40,191 bases of DNA from CAMLIZ01 sp040758375 (GCA_040758375.1 JBFLWE010000057.1:1-40191); one strand, 5' to 3'; shown: positions 24,558 to 33,715, numbered from the stretch's first letter. Notes: generated by a model not told the origin, from the sequence alone. Program-made: numbers and translations.

Positions 24558-26408
24558 GTGTTCTCGTCTCGTTCGGCAGGCGCTGCCGCCGCGGCCGGCT
24601 TCGTGCTGGGCCTCCCCCTTCTTTCTTCTCCCGCGCTGGCGCAAGCCGACGATGCGCAGACCGTGGTGGTCACCGCCACCCGCCAGGCCACGCGCGCCGA
24701 TGCGCAGTTGAGCGACGTGACGGTGATCGAACGGCAGCAGATCGAGCAGGCCGCGGGCCGCACGCTGGCCGAACTGCTGTCGCAGCAGCCTGGCCTGCAA
24801 TACACCGCCAACGGCGGCCTGGGCAAGAACAGCAACGTGTTCATCCGCGGCGCCGAGGCGCGCCACACGCTGCTGCTGGTCGACGGCATGCGCTACGGCT
24901 CGGCCACCAGCGGCCAGCCCTCGTTCGACAACATCCCGCTCGAGGCGATCGAACGCATCGAGATCGTGCGCGGGCCCTTGAGCAGCCTCTATGGCGCCGA
25001 TGCCGCCGGCGGCGTGATCCAGGTCTTCACACGCCAGGGCCGCGCCGGCCTGCACCCCAATGCCAGGCTCACCGCAGGCAGCCAGCGCTATGGCGCCGCT
25101 GCCGCGGGGCTGTCGTTCGGCCAGGGCGACTGGACCGGCCACGTGCAGGCCCAGCACCAGCACAACCGCGGCTTCTCGGCCACCAACGACAAGGCCGCGT
25201 TCGGCAACCACCATCCCGACGACGACGGCTTCCGGCAAAGCGCCATCAGCGCCGCCTTCGGCCTGCGCATCGCCGGCGACTGGCGCCTCAACGCCAGGCT
25301 GCTGCGCTCCGAGGGCCGCACCGAGCTCGACGATGGCCCCACCGCTGACGCCGCGGCCGACCTCAGCAGCGAGACCCTGGGGCTGGACGTGGGCGGCAGC
25401 GTGCTGCCCGGCTGGCACAGCACGCTGCGCGTGGCGCGCTCGACCGACGGCTACGACACCGTGCAGGCCACCTGGCCCTCCGACCTGGGCTTGTTCGAGA
25501 CACGGCAGACGCAGTTCGCATGGGACCACAGCGTGGCCACGCCGCTGGGCTCGCTGCTGCTGCTGGCCGAGCGCCTGGAGCAGCAGGTGCGCAAGCCGCA
25601 AACGCCTTATGAAGTGACCGGGCGCACGATCGACGCCGTGGCCGTGGGCCTGAACGGCCACGCTGGCGCCCACACCTGGCAGGCCAGCGCACGCCACGAC
25701 CGCAACTCGCAGTTCGGACACGAGAACACCGGCAGCCTGGCCTACGGCTTCGACTTCACGCCGCAATGGCGCGCGGGTGCGGCGCTGGGCACCAGCTTCG
25801 TCGCACCCAGTTTCAACCAGCTCTACTGGCCCGGCTTCGGCAACCCCGCCCTGAAGCCCGAGCGTGGCCGCAACCGCGAGCTGAGCCTGCGCTGGCTGCC
25901 GTCCGACCAGCACCGACTGCAGCTCACCGCCTACAGCAACCGCGTGCGCGACTTCATCGACGACGGCGGCGACGCCGCGAGCAACCGCGACGAAGCCCGG
26001 CTCGACGGCGCTACGCTGGCCTACGAAGGCCGCATCGCCGGGTGGGCCGTGGGCGCCGTGTACGACCACCTGCGCGCGCGCGACGAAACCGGCACGCCGC
26101 TGGTGCGCCGCGCGCGCCACAGCCTGAAGCTCGCCGCCGACCGCCGCTTTGGCGACTGGGGCGCGGGGGCCACGCTCTCGGCCTTCAGCACGCGCCGCGA
26201 CGTCACCTTCGACAGCAACTTCGACGAGGTACCGGTGAGCCTGCCCCGCCACGCCCTGCTCGACCTGCGCGCCGAGTGGGCCTTTGCGCCCGGCTGGTCG
26301 GTGCAGGCGCGGCTGAACAACGTGAGCGACAGGCAGTACGAAAGCGCCTACGGCTACAACCAGCCGGGCCGCGAGCTCTACGTGACGCTGCGCTGGGCGC
26401 CGCGCTGA
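24558..26408 (+). CDS. btuB: TonB-dependent vitamin B12 receptor BtuB
   Basis: This 616-residue outer-membrane receptor imports cobalamin with TonB energy. It has a signal peptide (cleavage at ALAQA), a TonB box QTVVVTATRQ, a plug domain (about 45-160: LAELLSQQPGLQYTANGG, NVFIRGAEARHTLLLVDG, IERIEIVRGPLSSLYGADA) and a 22-strand-type barrel that ends RELYVTLRWAPR, with a terminal aromatic region. Its place directly after the cobalamin riboswitch fixes the ligand. Start GTG 24558, with CAGGAG 5 bases upstream. The cobU gene follows after 21 bases. Confidence 0.95.
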   Translation: MFSSRSAGAAAAAGFVLGLPLLSSPALAQADDAQTVVVTATRQATRADAQLSDVTVIERQQIEQAAGRTLAELLSQQPGLQYTANGGLGKNSNVFIRGAEARHTLLLVDGMRYGSATSGQPSFDNIPLEAIERIEIVRGPLSSLYGADAAGGVIQVFTRQGRAGLHPNARLTAGSQRYGAAAAGLSFGQGDWTGHVQAQHQHNRGFSATNDKAAFGNHHPDDDGFRQSAISAAFGLRIAGDWRLNARLLRSEGRTELDDGPTADAAADLSSETLGLDVGGSVLPGWHSTLRVARSTDGYDTVQATWPSDLGLFETRQTQFAWDHSVATPLGSLLLLAERLEQQVRKPQTPYEVTGRTIDAVAVGLNGHAGAHTWQASARHDRNSQFGHENTGSLAYGFDFTPQWRAGAALGTSFVAPSFNQLYWPGFGNPALKPERGRNRELSLRWLPSDQHRLQLTAYSNRVRDFIDDGGDAASNRDEARLDGATLAYEGRIAGWAVGAVYDHLRARDETGTPLVRRARHSLKLAADRRFGDWGAGATLSAFSTRRDVTFDSNFDEVPVSLPRHALLDLRAEWAFAPGWSVQARLNNVSDRQYESAYGYNQPGRELYVTLRWAPR

Positions 26409-26429
26409 AGCAGCAGAGGGCAGGCGGCG

Positions 26430-26984
26430 ATGCACGAGCTCATCCTCGGCGGACAGCGCAGCGGCAAGTCGCGCACCGCCGAGGCGCGCGCGGCGCAGTG
26501 GCTGGCGCGCTCGGCGCAGCACGAGGCGCTGCTGCTGGCCACCGCCACCGCCGGCGACGCCGAGATGGCTGCACGCATCGCACGCCACCGCGCCGACCGC
26601 GCGCGCACGCTGCCCCGGCTGCGCTCGCTCGACGTGGCGCAGGCGCTGCCCGAGGCGCTGCGCGCACACAGCGCACCGCAGCGCCTGCTGCTGGTGGACT
26701 GCCTCACGCTGTGGATGACGCAGTTGCTGATGCCGCTGCCGCCCCAGCCGCCGCAGGACGCCGCCGCCGCGCAGCAGGCCTTGCTGGCGGCGTTGGCCGA
26801 AGCGCGCGGCCCGGTGGTGCTGGTCTCCAACGAGATCGGCCTGGGCGTGAGCCCGCTGCCGCGGCAGGCGCGCGCCTTCGTCGATGCGCTGGGCCGGCTG
26901 CACCAGGCGGTGGCCGCCGCCTGTGCGCGCGTGACGTTCATGGTCGCCGGCCTGGAAGTGCCGGTGAAACCCGGAGTACGCTGA
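26430..26984 (+). CDS. cobU: Adenosylcobinamide kinase / guanylyltransferase
   Basis: This 184-residue enzyme (CobU/CobP) phosphorylates adenosylcobinamide and then adds GMP, giving adenosylcobinamide-GDP. The P-loop GGQRSGKSR (7-15), LLLATATAGDAEMAARIARHRADR with the His that is guanylylated in Salmonella CobU, LLVDCLTLWMTQLL, and VLVSNEIGLGVSPL are present. The segment after the His (RTLPRLRSLDVAQ) departs from the usual W-R-T-x-E pattern, so its activity is a little less certain. Its TGA overlaps the btuF ATG. Confidence 0.93.
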   Translation: MHELILGGQRSGKSRTAEARAAQWLARSAQHEALLLATATAGDAEMAARIARHRADRARTLPRLRSLDVAQALPEALRAHSAPQRLLLVDCLTLWMTQLLMPLPPQPPQDAAAAQQALLAALAEARGPVVLVSNEIGLGVSPLPRQARAFVDALGRLHQAVAAACARVTFMVAGLEVPVKPGVR

Positions 26985-27892
26985 TGTTGCTTCGCATCCC
27001 CTTGTCGATCGTCACGGCGCTGCTGCTCGGCGGCGCCGCTTCGTTCGCGCAGACCCCGGGCGCGCAAACCCTGAGCGCGCAGGACGACCGCGGCGCCACG
27101 CTCACGCTGGCCGCGCCGCCGCAGCGCATCGTGACGCTGCTGCCCTCGCTCACCGAGACCGTGTGCGCGCTCAAGGCCTGCGCGCGGCTGGTGGGCACCG
27201 ACCGCTACTCCAACTGGCCGGCCGAGGTGCGCACGCTGCCCAAGGCCGGCGGGCTGGAAGACGCCGAGCTCGAGCGCATCGTCGCGCTCAAGCCCGACCT
27301 GGTGCTGGCCTCGGGCTCGGCGCGCGTGGTGCCGCGGCTGGAGGCGCTGGGCTTCAAGGTCGCCGCGCTCGAAACCAGAAGCCATGCCGACATGCGCCGC
27401 GTCATCGGCGCGGTGGCCCGGCTCATCGGCGCAGCGCCCGGCCAGGCCGAGGCGCTGCTGCACGACATCGAGCAGCGCCTGCAGGCCGCCGCGCGCCGCG
27501 TGCCGCCGGCGCTGCGCGGCCAGCGCGTGTATTTCGAGATCGAATCGTCGCCGTATGCCGCGGGGCCGGCGAGCTTCATCGGCGAGACGCTGCAGCGGCT
27601 GGGCCTGACCAACATCGTGGGGCCGGAGCTGGGGCCGTTTCCGAAGCTCAACCCCGAGTACGTGGTGCGCGCGCAGCCCGACATCGTGATCGCCTCCACA
27701 CGCCATGCCGACGACATGCCGCGCCGCCCCGGCTGGGCCGGCCTGCGCGCGCTGCAGGCGCGGCGCGTGTGCCGCTTCGGCAGCGAAGAGTACGACGTGC
27801 TGGTGCGTCCCGGGCCTCGGCTGGGCGAGGCCGCCGAACTGCTTGCCGACTGCCTGGCCGGGCTGCCGCCTTCCACCCAGCCGCTGCGATGA
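26984..27892 (+). CDS. btuF: Cobalamin ABC transporter substrate-binding protein BtuF
   Basis: This 302-residue protein has a signal peptide (cleavage near SFA-QT, residue 22) and the helical-backbone metal-receptor fold: RIVTLLPSLTETVCAL, VGTDRYSNWPAEV, LERIVALKPDLVLA and LNPEYVVRAQPDIVIAS. It should carry cobalamin from BtuB to BtuCD in the periplasm. Corrinoid specificity is inferred from the riboswitch-led operon. It overlaps cobU by one base and btuC by four. Confidence 0.92.
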   Translation: MLLRIPLSIVTALLLGGAASFAQTPGAQTLSAQDDRGATLTLAAPPQRIVTLLPSLTETVCALKACARLVGTDRYSNWPAEVRTLPKAGGLEDAELERIVALKPDLVLASGSARVVPRLEALGFKVAALETRSHADMRRVIGAVARLIGAAPGQAEALLHDIEQRLQAAARRVPPALRGQRVYFEIESSPYAAGPASFIGETLQRLGLTNIVGPELGPFPKLNPEYVVRAQPDIVIASTRHADDMPRRPGWAGLRALQARRVCRFGSEEYDVLVRPGPRLGEAAELLADCLAGLPPSTQPLR

Positions 27893-28929
27893 TGTCCAGC
27901 GTGGTCGCCACCGCCGCCCTGCCCTCCGCGCTGTCCGCCGCCCGGCGGCGGCTGGCACTCGGGCTGGCGCTGGCCACGCTGGCGTCCGCGTTCTGCGGCC
28001 TGGTGGCCGGCAGCGACGGCTGGTCGCTCGCCGCGCTGGCCGACCCGGCGATGGGCCAGGTGGTGTGGCAGATCCGCGCGCCGCGCACGCTGGGCGCCTG
28101 GCTCACCGGCGCGCTGCTGGGCCTGGGCGGCGCGATCGCGCAGGGCCTGTTCCGCAACCCGCTGGCCGACCCGTACCTGCTGGGCTCGGCCTCGGGCGCG
28201 GGGCTGGGCGTGGTGCTCGTGCTGGCCGCGGCCAGCGCCACCAGCGGCGTGTGGCTCGACGGCGCCAGCGCGCAATGGATCGCGCGCGCCGGGCTGCTCA
28301 GCGCGGCGTTTGCCGGCGCGCTGCTCGGCGTGGGGCTCACGCTGCTGCTGGCGCGCGGCGCGCAGCACACCACCCACCTGCTGCTGGCCGGCGTGGTGGT
28401 GGGCGTGGTGCTGGGCGCGGCGGCCGACCTGCTGACCCTGGTGGCGCCCGATGCGCTGCGCGGCAAGCAGGCCTTCATGCTCGGCACCACCGGCTTCCTC
28501 GGCTGGGACAGCTGCGCCACGCTGGCGCTGGCCAGCGCGCTGCTGCTGCCGCTGGCGCAGCGCTACAGCCGCGCGCTCGATGCGCTGACGCTGGGCGAGG
28601 ACAGCGCGCGCAGCCTGGGGCTGCCGCTGCAGCAGGTGCGCTGGCTGCTGGTGGTGATGCTGGCGCTGGCCACCGGCACGGCGGTGTCGCAGGCCGGGCT
28701 GGTGGCCTTCGTCGGGCTGGTGGCGCCGCACCTGGTGCGCCGCCGCGTGCAGGCCACGCACGGCCTCACGCTGCTGGCCAGCGCGGCCACCGGCGGCGTG
28801 CTGCTGCTGGCCAGCGACGTGGCCGCGCGCACCGTGGTCGCGCCGCAGGAGCTGCCGGTGGGCGTGCTCACCGCGGTGCTGGGCGGCGGCTACCTGCTCT
28901 GGCTCATGCATCGCAAGGGGGTCCGGTGA
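27889..28929 (+). CDS. btuC: Cobalamin ABC transporter permease BtuC
   Basis: This 346-residue FecCD-family permease has about ten hydrophobic helices. Landmarks are QIRAPRTLGAWLTGALLGLGG, GLFRNPLADPYLLGSASGAG, LGEDSARSLGLPLQQVRW (the ATPase coupling loop), SQAGLVAFVGLVAPHLVRR and QELPVGVLTAVLGGGYLLWL. Two ATGs lie in tandem at 27889 and 27892; both suit. It overlaps btuF and btuD by four bases each, so the transporter is translated as a coupled block. Confidence 0.94.
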   Translation: MMSSVVATAALPSALSAARRRLALGLALATLASAFCGLVAGSDGWSLAALADPAMGQVVWQIRAPRTLGAWLTGALLGLGGAIAQGLFRNPLADPYLLGSASGAGLGVVLVLAAASATSGVWLDGASAQWIARAGLLSAAFAGALLGVGLTLLLARGAQHTTHLLLAGVVVGVVLGAAADLLTLVAPDALRGKQAFMLGTTGFLGWDSCATLALASALLLPLAQRYSRALDALTLGEDSARSLGLPLQQVRWLLVVMLALATGTAVSQAGLVAFVGLVAPHLVRRRVQATHGLTLLASAATGGVLLLASDVAARTVVAPQELPVGVLTAVLGGGYLLWLMHRKGVR

Positions 28930-29726
28930 ACGCGGCCGCCTGCCCGCTGGAAGCTTTGCGCGTCGAAGGGCGGCTGGGCGGGCGCACGGTCGTGCAGCCG
29001 CTGTCGCTCGCGTTGCGGCCGGGCGAATGGCTGGCCATCGTGGGCCCCAACGGCGCGGGCAAGTCCACGCTGCTGAAACTGCTGTCCGGCTTGCTGGCGC
29101 CCAGCGGCGGCGAGTTGCGGCTGCAAGGGCGCGCGCTGCACCATTGGCCGGTGCGCGAGCGCGCGCAGCGGATCGCCTGGCTGGCGCAGCAGGCCGACAC
29201 GGCGCCAGAGCTCACGGTGCGCGATGTCGTGCGCCTGGGCCGCCTGCCCCACCTGGGGCTGCTGGGCACGCCGGGGCCGCGCGACGAGGCCATCGTCGAG
29301 CAGGCGATGGCGCTGACCGAATGCCGCGAATGGGCCGAGCGGCCGCTGGACCGGCTCTCCGGCGGCGAACGCCAGCGCGCCCTGCTCGCGCGCGCGCTGG
29401 CGGTGCAGGCGCCGGTGCTGCTGCTGGACGAGCCCACCACCCACCTCGACCCGCCGCACCAGGTGGCGCTGGTGCGGCTGCTGCAGCGCCTGGCGCGGCG
29501 CGACGGGCTGGCCGTGGCCTCGGTGCTGCACGACCTGTCGCTGGCGCTGCACGCCGACCGCCTGGCGGTGATGGCCGGCGGCCGGCTGCGGGCCTGCGGC
29601 CCGTGCGACGACGCCGCGGTGCGCGAGGAGCTGGCCGAGGTGTTCCACCACGCGGTGCGCATCGAGCGCCTGGGCGACGCCTGGGTGGCCGTGCCGCGGC
29701 TGCAGGCCACCGCCGAAGACGCATGA
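28926..29726 (+). CDS. btuD: Cobalamin ABC transporter ATPase BtuD
   Basis: This 266-residue ATPase has Walker A GPNGAGKST (40-48), the Q-loop in WLAQQADTAPELTV, the signature LSGGERQRALLARAL, Walker B VLLLDEPTTHLD and the switch His in SVLHDLSLALH. It is of the FecE/BtuD type. The start is GTG 28926 (GTGA overlap with the btuC stop), preceded by AAGGGGG. A long open frame over btuC in this frame is not coding. Confidence 0.94.
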   Translation: MNAAACPLEALRVEGRLGGRTVVQPLSLALRPGEWLAIVGPNGAGKSTLLKLLSGLLAPSGGELRLQGRALHHWPVRERAQRIAWLAQQADTAPELTVRDVVRLGRLPHLGLLGTPGPRDEAIVEQAMALTECREWAERPLDRLSGGERQRALLARALAVQAPVLLLDEPTTHLDPPHQVALVRLLQRLARRDGLAVASVLHDLSLALHADRLAVMAGGRLRACGPCDDAAVREELAEVFHHAVRIERLGDAWVAVPRLQATAEDA

Positions 29727-31180
29727 GCGCGCGTTGCGTGATGGTGCTGGGCACCAGCAGTGGCGCGGGCAAGAGCTTCCTGGCCACCGCCCTGTGCCGC
29801 TGCTACGCGAATGCGGGCCTGCGCGTGGCGCCTTTCAAAGCGCAGAACATGAGCAACAACGCACGCGTGGTGGCCGGCCCCGACGGCGAACCGGGCGAGA
29901 TCGGCTCGGCGCAGTACTTCCAGGCGCTGGCCGCGCGCGCGCAGCCCGACGTGCGCATGAACCCGGTGCTGCTCAAGCCCGAGGCCGACACGCGCAGCCA
30001 GGTGGTGGTGCACGGCCGCGTGCGCGCCGACCTGGCACGCATGCCATGGCGCGAGCGCAGCGCGCGGCTGTGGCCTTTTGCCGGGCAGGCGCTGGCCTCG
30101 CTGCGCGCCGAGCACGACGTGGTGGTGATCGAAGGCGCCGGATCGCCGGCGGAGATCAACCTCGCGGCCAGCGACTTCGTGAACACCCGCACGGCGCTCG
30201 CGGCCGAGGCGGCCTGCCTGCTGGTGGCCGACATCGACCGCGGCGGCGCCTTCGCGCACCTGTACGGCACGCATGCGCTGATGGACGCGCGCGTGCGCGC
30301 ACGCCTGGCCGGCTTCGTGCTCAACAGGTTCCGCGGCGACGCGGCGCTGCTGGCGCCCGCGCCGCAGCAGCTGGAGCAGCTCACCGGCGTGCCCACGCTG
30401 GCGGTGCTGCCGATGCGGCGCGACCACGGCCTGCCCGAGGAAGACGGCGTGTACGACGACGGCGCGGCGCCCGCGGCTCCGGACGTGCGCACCATCGCGG
30501 TGATCGCGCCGCCTGCCATCAGCAACCTCGACGAGTTCCAGCCGCTGCGCACGCTGCCCGGCCACCGCCTGGTGTGGGCCCGCGACGCCGCGGCGTGCGC
30601 CGCCGCCCACTGGCTGGTGCTGCCCGGCAGCAAGCACACGCGCGCTGACCTGCAATGGCTGCGCGCGCAGGGACTGGACCGCGCGATCGCGGCGCACGTA
30701 CAGGCCGGCCGCCCACTGCTGGGCGTGTGCGGCGGGCTGCAGATGCTGGGCGATGAAGTGGCCGATCCGCTGGGCCTGGAAGGCGGCGCGCGCGGCAGCA
30801 CGCCCGGCCTGGGGCTGCTGCCGCTGCGCACCGAGTTCGCCGCCCGCAAGACGCTGCGCCACGGCAACCACCGCTTCGGCGCGCTGCACGATGCGTGGGC
30901 GCCGCTGTCGCAGCTGGCGGTGCAGGGCTACGAGATCCATGTGGGCCGCACGCAGCCCTCGCGCGACGACCCCGCGTGCCGGGCCGTGCTGCCGCAAGGC
31001 CTGGGCTGGCAGCGCGGCCCCGTGCTGGGCGTGTACCTGCACGGCCTGTTCGAAAACCCCGCGCTGCTGCGCGCGCTGTTCGGCGTGGACACGCCGCCGC
31101 TGGACGAGCGGCTGGACCGCCTGGCCGCGCAGGTGCAAGCGTGTTTCACGCCCCATGTGTTGCTGGAGCTGTTGCGATGA
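29723..31180 (+). CDS. cobQ: Cobyric acid synthase CobQ/CbiP
   Basis: This 485-residue glutamine amidotransferase amidates adenosylcobyrinic acid a,c-diamide at four positions. The N-terminal synthetase domain has GTSSGAGKS (10-18), PFKAQNMSNNA and IEGAGSPAEINL; the C-terminal GATase domain has the nucleophile Cys (about 336) in LGVCGGLQMLG, GYEIHVGRT and GVYLHGLF with the catalytic His. It is complete. Its presence implies that the cell makes or takes up an a,c-diamide precursor. ATGA overlaps at both ends couple it to btuD and cobT. Confidence 0.95.
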   Translation: MSARCVMVLGTSSGAGKSFLATALCRCYANAGLRVAPFKAQNMSNNARVVAGPDGEPGEIGSAQYFQALAARAQPDVRMNPVLLKPEADTRSQVVVHGRVRADLARMPWRERSARLWPFAGQALASLRAEHDVVVIEGAGSPAEINLAASDFVNTRTALAAEAACLLVADIDRGGAFAHLYGTHALMDARVRARLAGFVLNRFRGDAALLAPAPQQLEQLTGVPTLAVLPMRRDHGLPEEDGVYDDGAAPAAPDVRTIAVIAPPAISNLDEFQPLRTLPGHRLVWARDAAACAAAHWLVLPGSKHTRADLQWLRAQGLDRAIAAHVQAGRPLLGVCGGLQMLGDEVADPLGLEGGARGSTPGLGLLPLRTEFAARKTLRHGNHRFGALHDAWAPLSQLAVQGYEIHVGRTQPSRDDPACRAVLPQGLGWQRGPVLGVYLHGLFENPALLRALFGVDTPPLDERLDRLAAQVQACFTPHVLLELLR

Positions 31181-32235
31181 GTCCTTCCTCCGATCCGCTG
31201 CGCGAGCTGCTGCCGCCGATAGCGCCCACCGCCGATGGCGAGCTGCAGCAGCGGCTGCAGCAGGTGCTGGACCGCAAGACCAAGCCGCAGGGCTCGCTGG
31301 GCCGGCTGGAGCGGCTGGCCATGCAGCTCGGCCTGGTGCTGCGCAGCGCCGAACCCACGCTGCAGCGGCCGCAGATGCTGGTGTTCGCCGCCGACCACGG
31401 CCTGGCCGCACGCGGCGTGTCGGCCTATCCGCAAGAGGTGACCTGGCAGATGGTGGAGAACATGCTCGCCGGCGGCGCGGCGGTGAGCGTGCTCACGCGC
31501 CAGATGGGCATCGAGCTCACGCTGGTCGATGCCGGCGTGGCGCGCGAGCTGAAGGCGCGCCCCGGGCTGCTGCTGCGCAAGATCGGCTTCGGCACTGCAG
31601 ACGCCAGCCGCGCACCGGCCATGAGTCCGGCCCAATGCGCGGCCGCCATCGCCGCGGGCCGCGCGGTGTTGCGCGAGCGGCCGGGCAACGTGGTGCTGCT
31701 CGGCGAGATGGGCATCGCCAACACCTCCAGCGCCGCGCTGCTGATGGCGCGCCTGGGCGGCCTGCCGATCGAAGACTGCGCCGGCCGCGGCACCGGGCTC
31801 GACGATGCCGGGCTGACGCACAAGGTCGGCGTGCTGCGGCAGGCGCTGGCGCGGCACGCGCACGCGGCCGCGCCGCTGGACGCGCTGGCCGCGCTGGGCG
31901 GCTTCGAGATCGCGATGATGGCCGGTGCCCTGCTGCAGGCCGCGCACGAGCGACGCGTGATCGTGGTCGACGGCTTCATCGTCTGCGCCGCGCTGCTGGT
32001 GGCCGCGCGCCTGGCCCCGGCGGTGCTCGACTACTGCGTGTTCGCGCACCGCGGCGCCGAGGCCGGCCATGCACGCCTGCTGCAGCTGCTGGGCGGCGAG
32101 CCGCTGCTCGAGTTGGGCCTGCGCCTGGGAGAGGGCAGCGGCGCCGCGCTGGCCTGGCCGCTGGTGGACGCTGCCGCGCGCGTGCTGCGCGAGATGGCCA
32201 GTTTCGAATCGGCCCACGTATCCGGCCGGCGCTGA
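31177..32235 (+). CDS. cobT: Nicotinate-nucleotide--dimethylbenzimidazole phosphoribosyltransferase
   Basis: This 352-residue enzyme makes alpha-ribazole phosphate from a lower-ligand base and nicotinate mononucleotide. DRKTKPQGSLGRLE near the start, FAADHGLAARGVSAYPQEVT, GEMGIANTSSAAL, GRGTGLDD, and LGEGSGAALA with the catalytic Glu (about 318) are present. The family average is about 350 residues. The stop is 7 bases before cobS. The base it prefers cannot be told from sequence by eye. Confidence 0.95.
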   Translation: MSPSSDPLRELLPPIAPTADGELQQRLQQVLDRKTKPQGSLGRLERLAMQLGLVLRSAEPTLQRPQMLVFAADHGLAARGVSAYPQEVTWQMVENMLAGGAAVSVLTRQMGIELTLVDAGVARELKARPGLLLRKIGFGTADASRAPAMSPAQCAAAIAAGRAVLRERPGNVVLLGEMGIANTSSAALLMARLGGLPIEDCAGRGTGLDDAGLTHKVGVLRQALARHAHAAAPLDALAALGGFEIAMMAGALLQAAHERRVIVVDGFIVCAALLVAARLAPAVLDYCVFAHRGAEAGHARLLQLLGGEPLLELGLRLGEGSGAALAWPLVDAAARVLREMASFESAHVSGRR

Positions 32236-32242
32236 ACGACAC

Positions 32243-33043
32243 ATGCGCGCCTTGCTGCACGAAGCCCGCCTGGCGCTGCTGGCGCTGCAGTTCCTCACGC
32301 GCGTGCCGGTGCCGCAGCGCCTGCGCTTCGAGCCGGCCTGGCTGCAGGCGAGCGCGCGCCACTTTCCGCTGGTGGGACTGTGCGTGGGCGCCTTCGGCGC
32401 GCTGGTACTGGCCGGCGCGGCGCAGCTGTGGCCGCTGCCGGTGGCCGTGGTGGTGGCGCTGGCGGCCACCGCCTGGCTGACCGGCGGCTTCCATGAAGAT
32501 GGCCTGGCCGACACCTTCGACGGCCTGGGCGGCCATGCCCCCCGCGAGCGCGCGCTGGCGATCATGAAAGACCCGCGCGTGGGCAGCCACGGCGCGCTGG
32601 CGCTGGGGCTGGTGCTCGCGCTCAAGGGCTGCGCGCTGTGGGGCCTGGCGCAGCAAGGCCTGGCCGCCGCCGCCGTGCCGGCCTGGCTGCTGGCCCATGC
32701 GGGCTCACGCGCGGCGGCGGTGGCGCTGCTGTGGCGCCTGCCGTACGCCGGCGATGCCGCGCTGGCCAAGGCCCGCCCGATGGCGCAGCAGGCCAGCGCC
32801 GCGACGGCCGTGGCGGCCTTGGGCTGGGTGCTGGCGCTGGCGGGCACCTTGCTGGCTGCGACGCGCGGGCAGGCGGCAGCCCCCTTGCTCGCAGCGGGCG
32901 CGGCCATGGCGCTCGTCGCATGGCAATGCGCCCGCTGGTTCAGGCGCCGGCTGGGCGGCTGCACCGGCGACACGCTGGGCGCCGCACAGCAGCTCGCCGA
33001 AGCCGCGGCGCTGCTCGGCTGGCTGGCGCTGGCCGGCGGCTGA
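32243..33043 (+). CDS. cobS: Adenosylcobinamide-GDP ribazoletransferase (cobalamin synthase)
   Basis: This 266-residue inner-membrane enzyme joins adenosylcobinamide-GDP to alpha-ribazole (phosphate). The opening LLALQFLTRVPVP, the metal-binding block GGFHEDGLADTFDG (about 81-94), IMKDPRVGSHGALAL and the late GGCTGDTLGA are all family marks, and several hydrophobic helices follow. The two start options agree within a few bases; ATG 32243 fits. cobC follows 4 bases after the stop. Confidence 0.95.
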   Translation: MRALLHEARLALLALQFLTRVPVPQRLRFEPAWLQASARHFPLVGLCVGAFGALVLAGAAQLWPLPVAVVVALAATAWLTGGFHEDGLADTFDGLGGHAPRERALAIMKDPRVGSHGALALGLVLALKGCALWGLAQQGLAAAAVPAWLLAHAGSRAAAVALLWRLPYAGDAALAKARPMAQQASAATAVAALGWVLALAGTLLAATRGQAAAPLLAAGAAMALVAWQCARWFRRRLGGCTGDTLGAAQQLAEAAALLGWLALAGG

Positions 33044-33047
33044 CGCG

Positions 33048-33623
33048 ATGGAGCTCTGGCTGTGGCGCCATCCACGCTGCCCGCAGGCCGCCGGGCGCTG
33101 CATCGGCCGCACCGACCTGCCGCTCGATGCGCGCCGGGCCAAGCGGCTGGCGCACCGCCTGCGCGCCACGGCACGGCGCGAGGGCCTGCCGCGCCAGGTG
33201 TGGACTTCGCCGCTGCAGCGCTGCCGCGCCGTCGGCCGCTGGCTGCGTCGCTGGGGCTGGCGCCACCATGTGCATCCCAGCTTGCTCGAGCTGGATTTCG
33301 GTCACTGGGAGGGCCGCCGTTGGCACGAGATCTCGTCGCTGGAGGTGACGGCCTGGGAGGCCGACTTCCTGCAGCACCGGCCCGGCGGCGGCGAGTCGCT
33401 GGCGTCGCTGATGGCGCGCCTGCAGGGGTTCATGCAGCAGCGCGCGCAGGCCGGGGTGCTGCTGGTGGTGGCGCATGCCGGTTGCATGCAGGTGCTGCGC
33501 TGGTGGGCGCAGGCGCGCAGTGAGGCCACGGCCAGCCGCTGGCCGGTGGCGCCGCCGCACGGCCGGCTGCTGCGCTTGGCCCTGCCGCAGCCGCGTTGCG
33601 AGGAGATCGAGCGCGCCGGGTAG
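33048..33623 (+). CDS. cobC: Histidine phosphatase, alpha-ribazole phosphatase-like
   Basis: This 191-residue protein is a phosphoglycerate-mutase-like phosphatase with the phosphorylated His in WLWRHPRC (His8), RTDLPLD, WTSPLQRCRAVGRWL, ELDFGHWEGR and a second His in VVAHAGCM. As the last gene of a cobalamin operon next to cobS it most likely removes the phosphate of alpha-ribazole-5'-phosphate or adenosylcobalamin phosphate. The catalytic motif is RHP rather than RHG, as in other CobC-like members of this order. A hairpin follows within 10 bases. Confidence 0.88.
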   Translation: MELWLWRHPRCPQAAGRCIGRTDLPLDARRAKRLAHRLRATARREGLPRQVWTSPLQRCRAVGRWLRRWGWRHHVHPSLLELDFGHWEGRRWHEISSLEVTAWEADFLQHRPGGGESLASLMARLQGFMQQRAQAGVLLVVAHAGCMQVLRWWAQARSEATASRWPVAPPHGRLLRLALPQPRCEEIERAG

Positions 33624-33625
33624 GC

Positions 33626-33653
33626 AAAAAAAGAGCGGCGTGCGGGCCGCTCT
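33626..33653 (-). terminator. Rho-independent terminator, U-tract on the minus strand
   Basis: AGAGCGGC (33632-33639), a 6-base loop and GCCGCTCT (33646-33653) form a perfect 8-base stem. On the minus strand it runs into seven T (33632-33626), a strong intrinsic terminator. On the plus strand, after cobC, no U-tract follows, so it would stop plus-strand transcription poorly. No minus-strand gene lies upstream, which suggests a small RNA. Confidence 0.75.
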
Positions 33654-33715
33654 GTAGGAAAAGCAGGTCAGCTCCTGACGCGACCTGAAACGGATTGTGG
33701 CATCCGCTTTCACCC
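33626..33715 (-). ncRNA. Candidate small RNA downstream of cobC, antisense orientation
   Basis: Reading the minus strand, three hairpins come in a row: GGAT-GCCACA-ATCC, then CAGGTC..GACCTG enclosing GTCAG-GAG-CTGAC, then the terminator with its U-tract. No frame here is coding. The 5' end is unknown; weak promoter hexamers exist near 33735-33765 but none is convincing. A GGA in a hairpin loop could bind a CsrA-type protein. This accounts for the part of the 248-base gap next to cobC. Confidence 0.4.

Noticed and set aside
24270..26903. Minus-strand open frame opposite btuB and cobU
   Set aside because: No recognisable domain, skewed composition, and it crosses the riboswitch.
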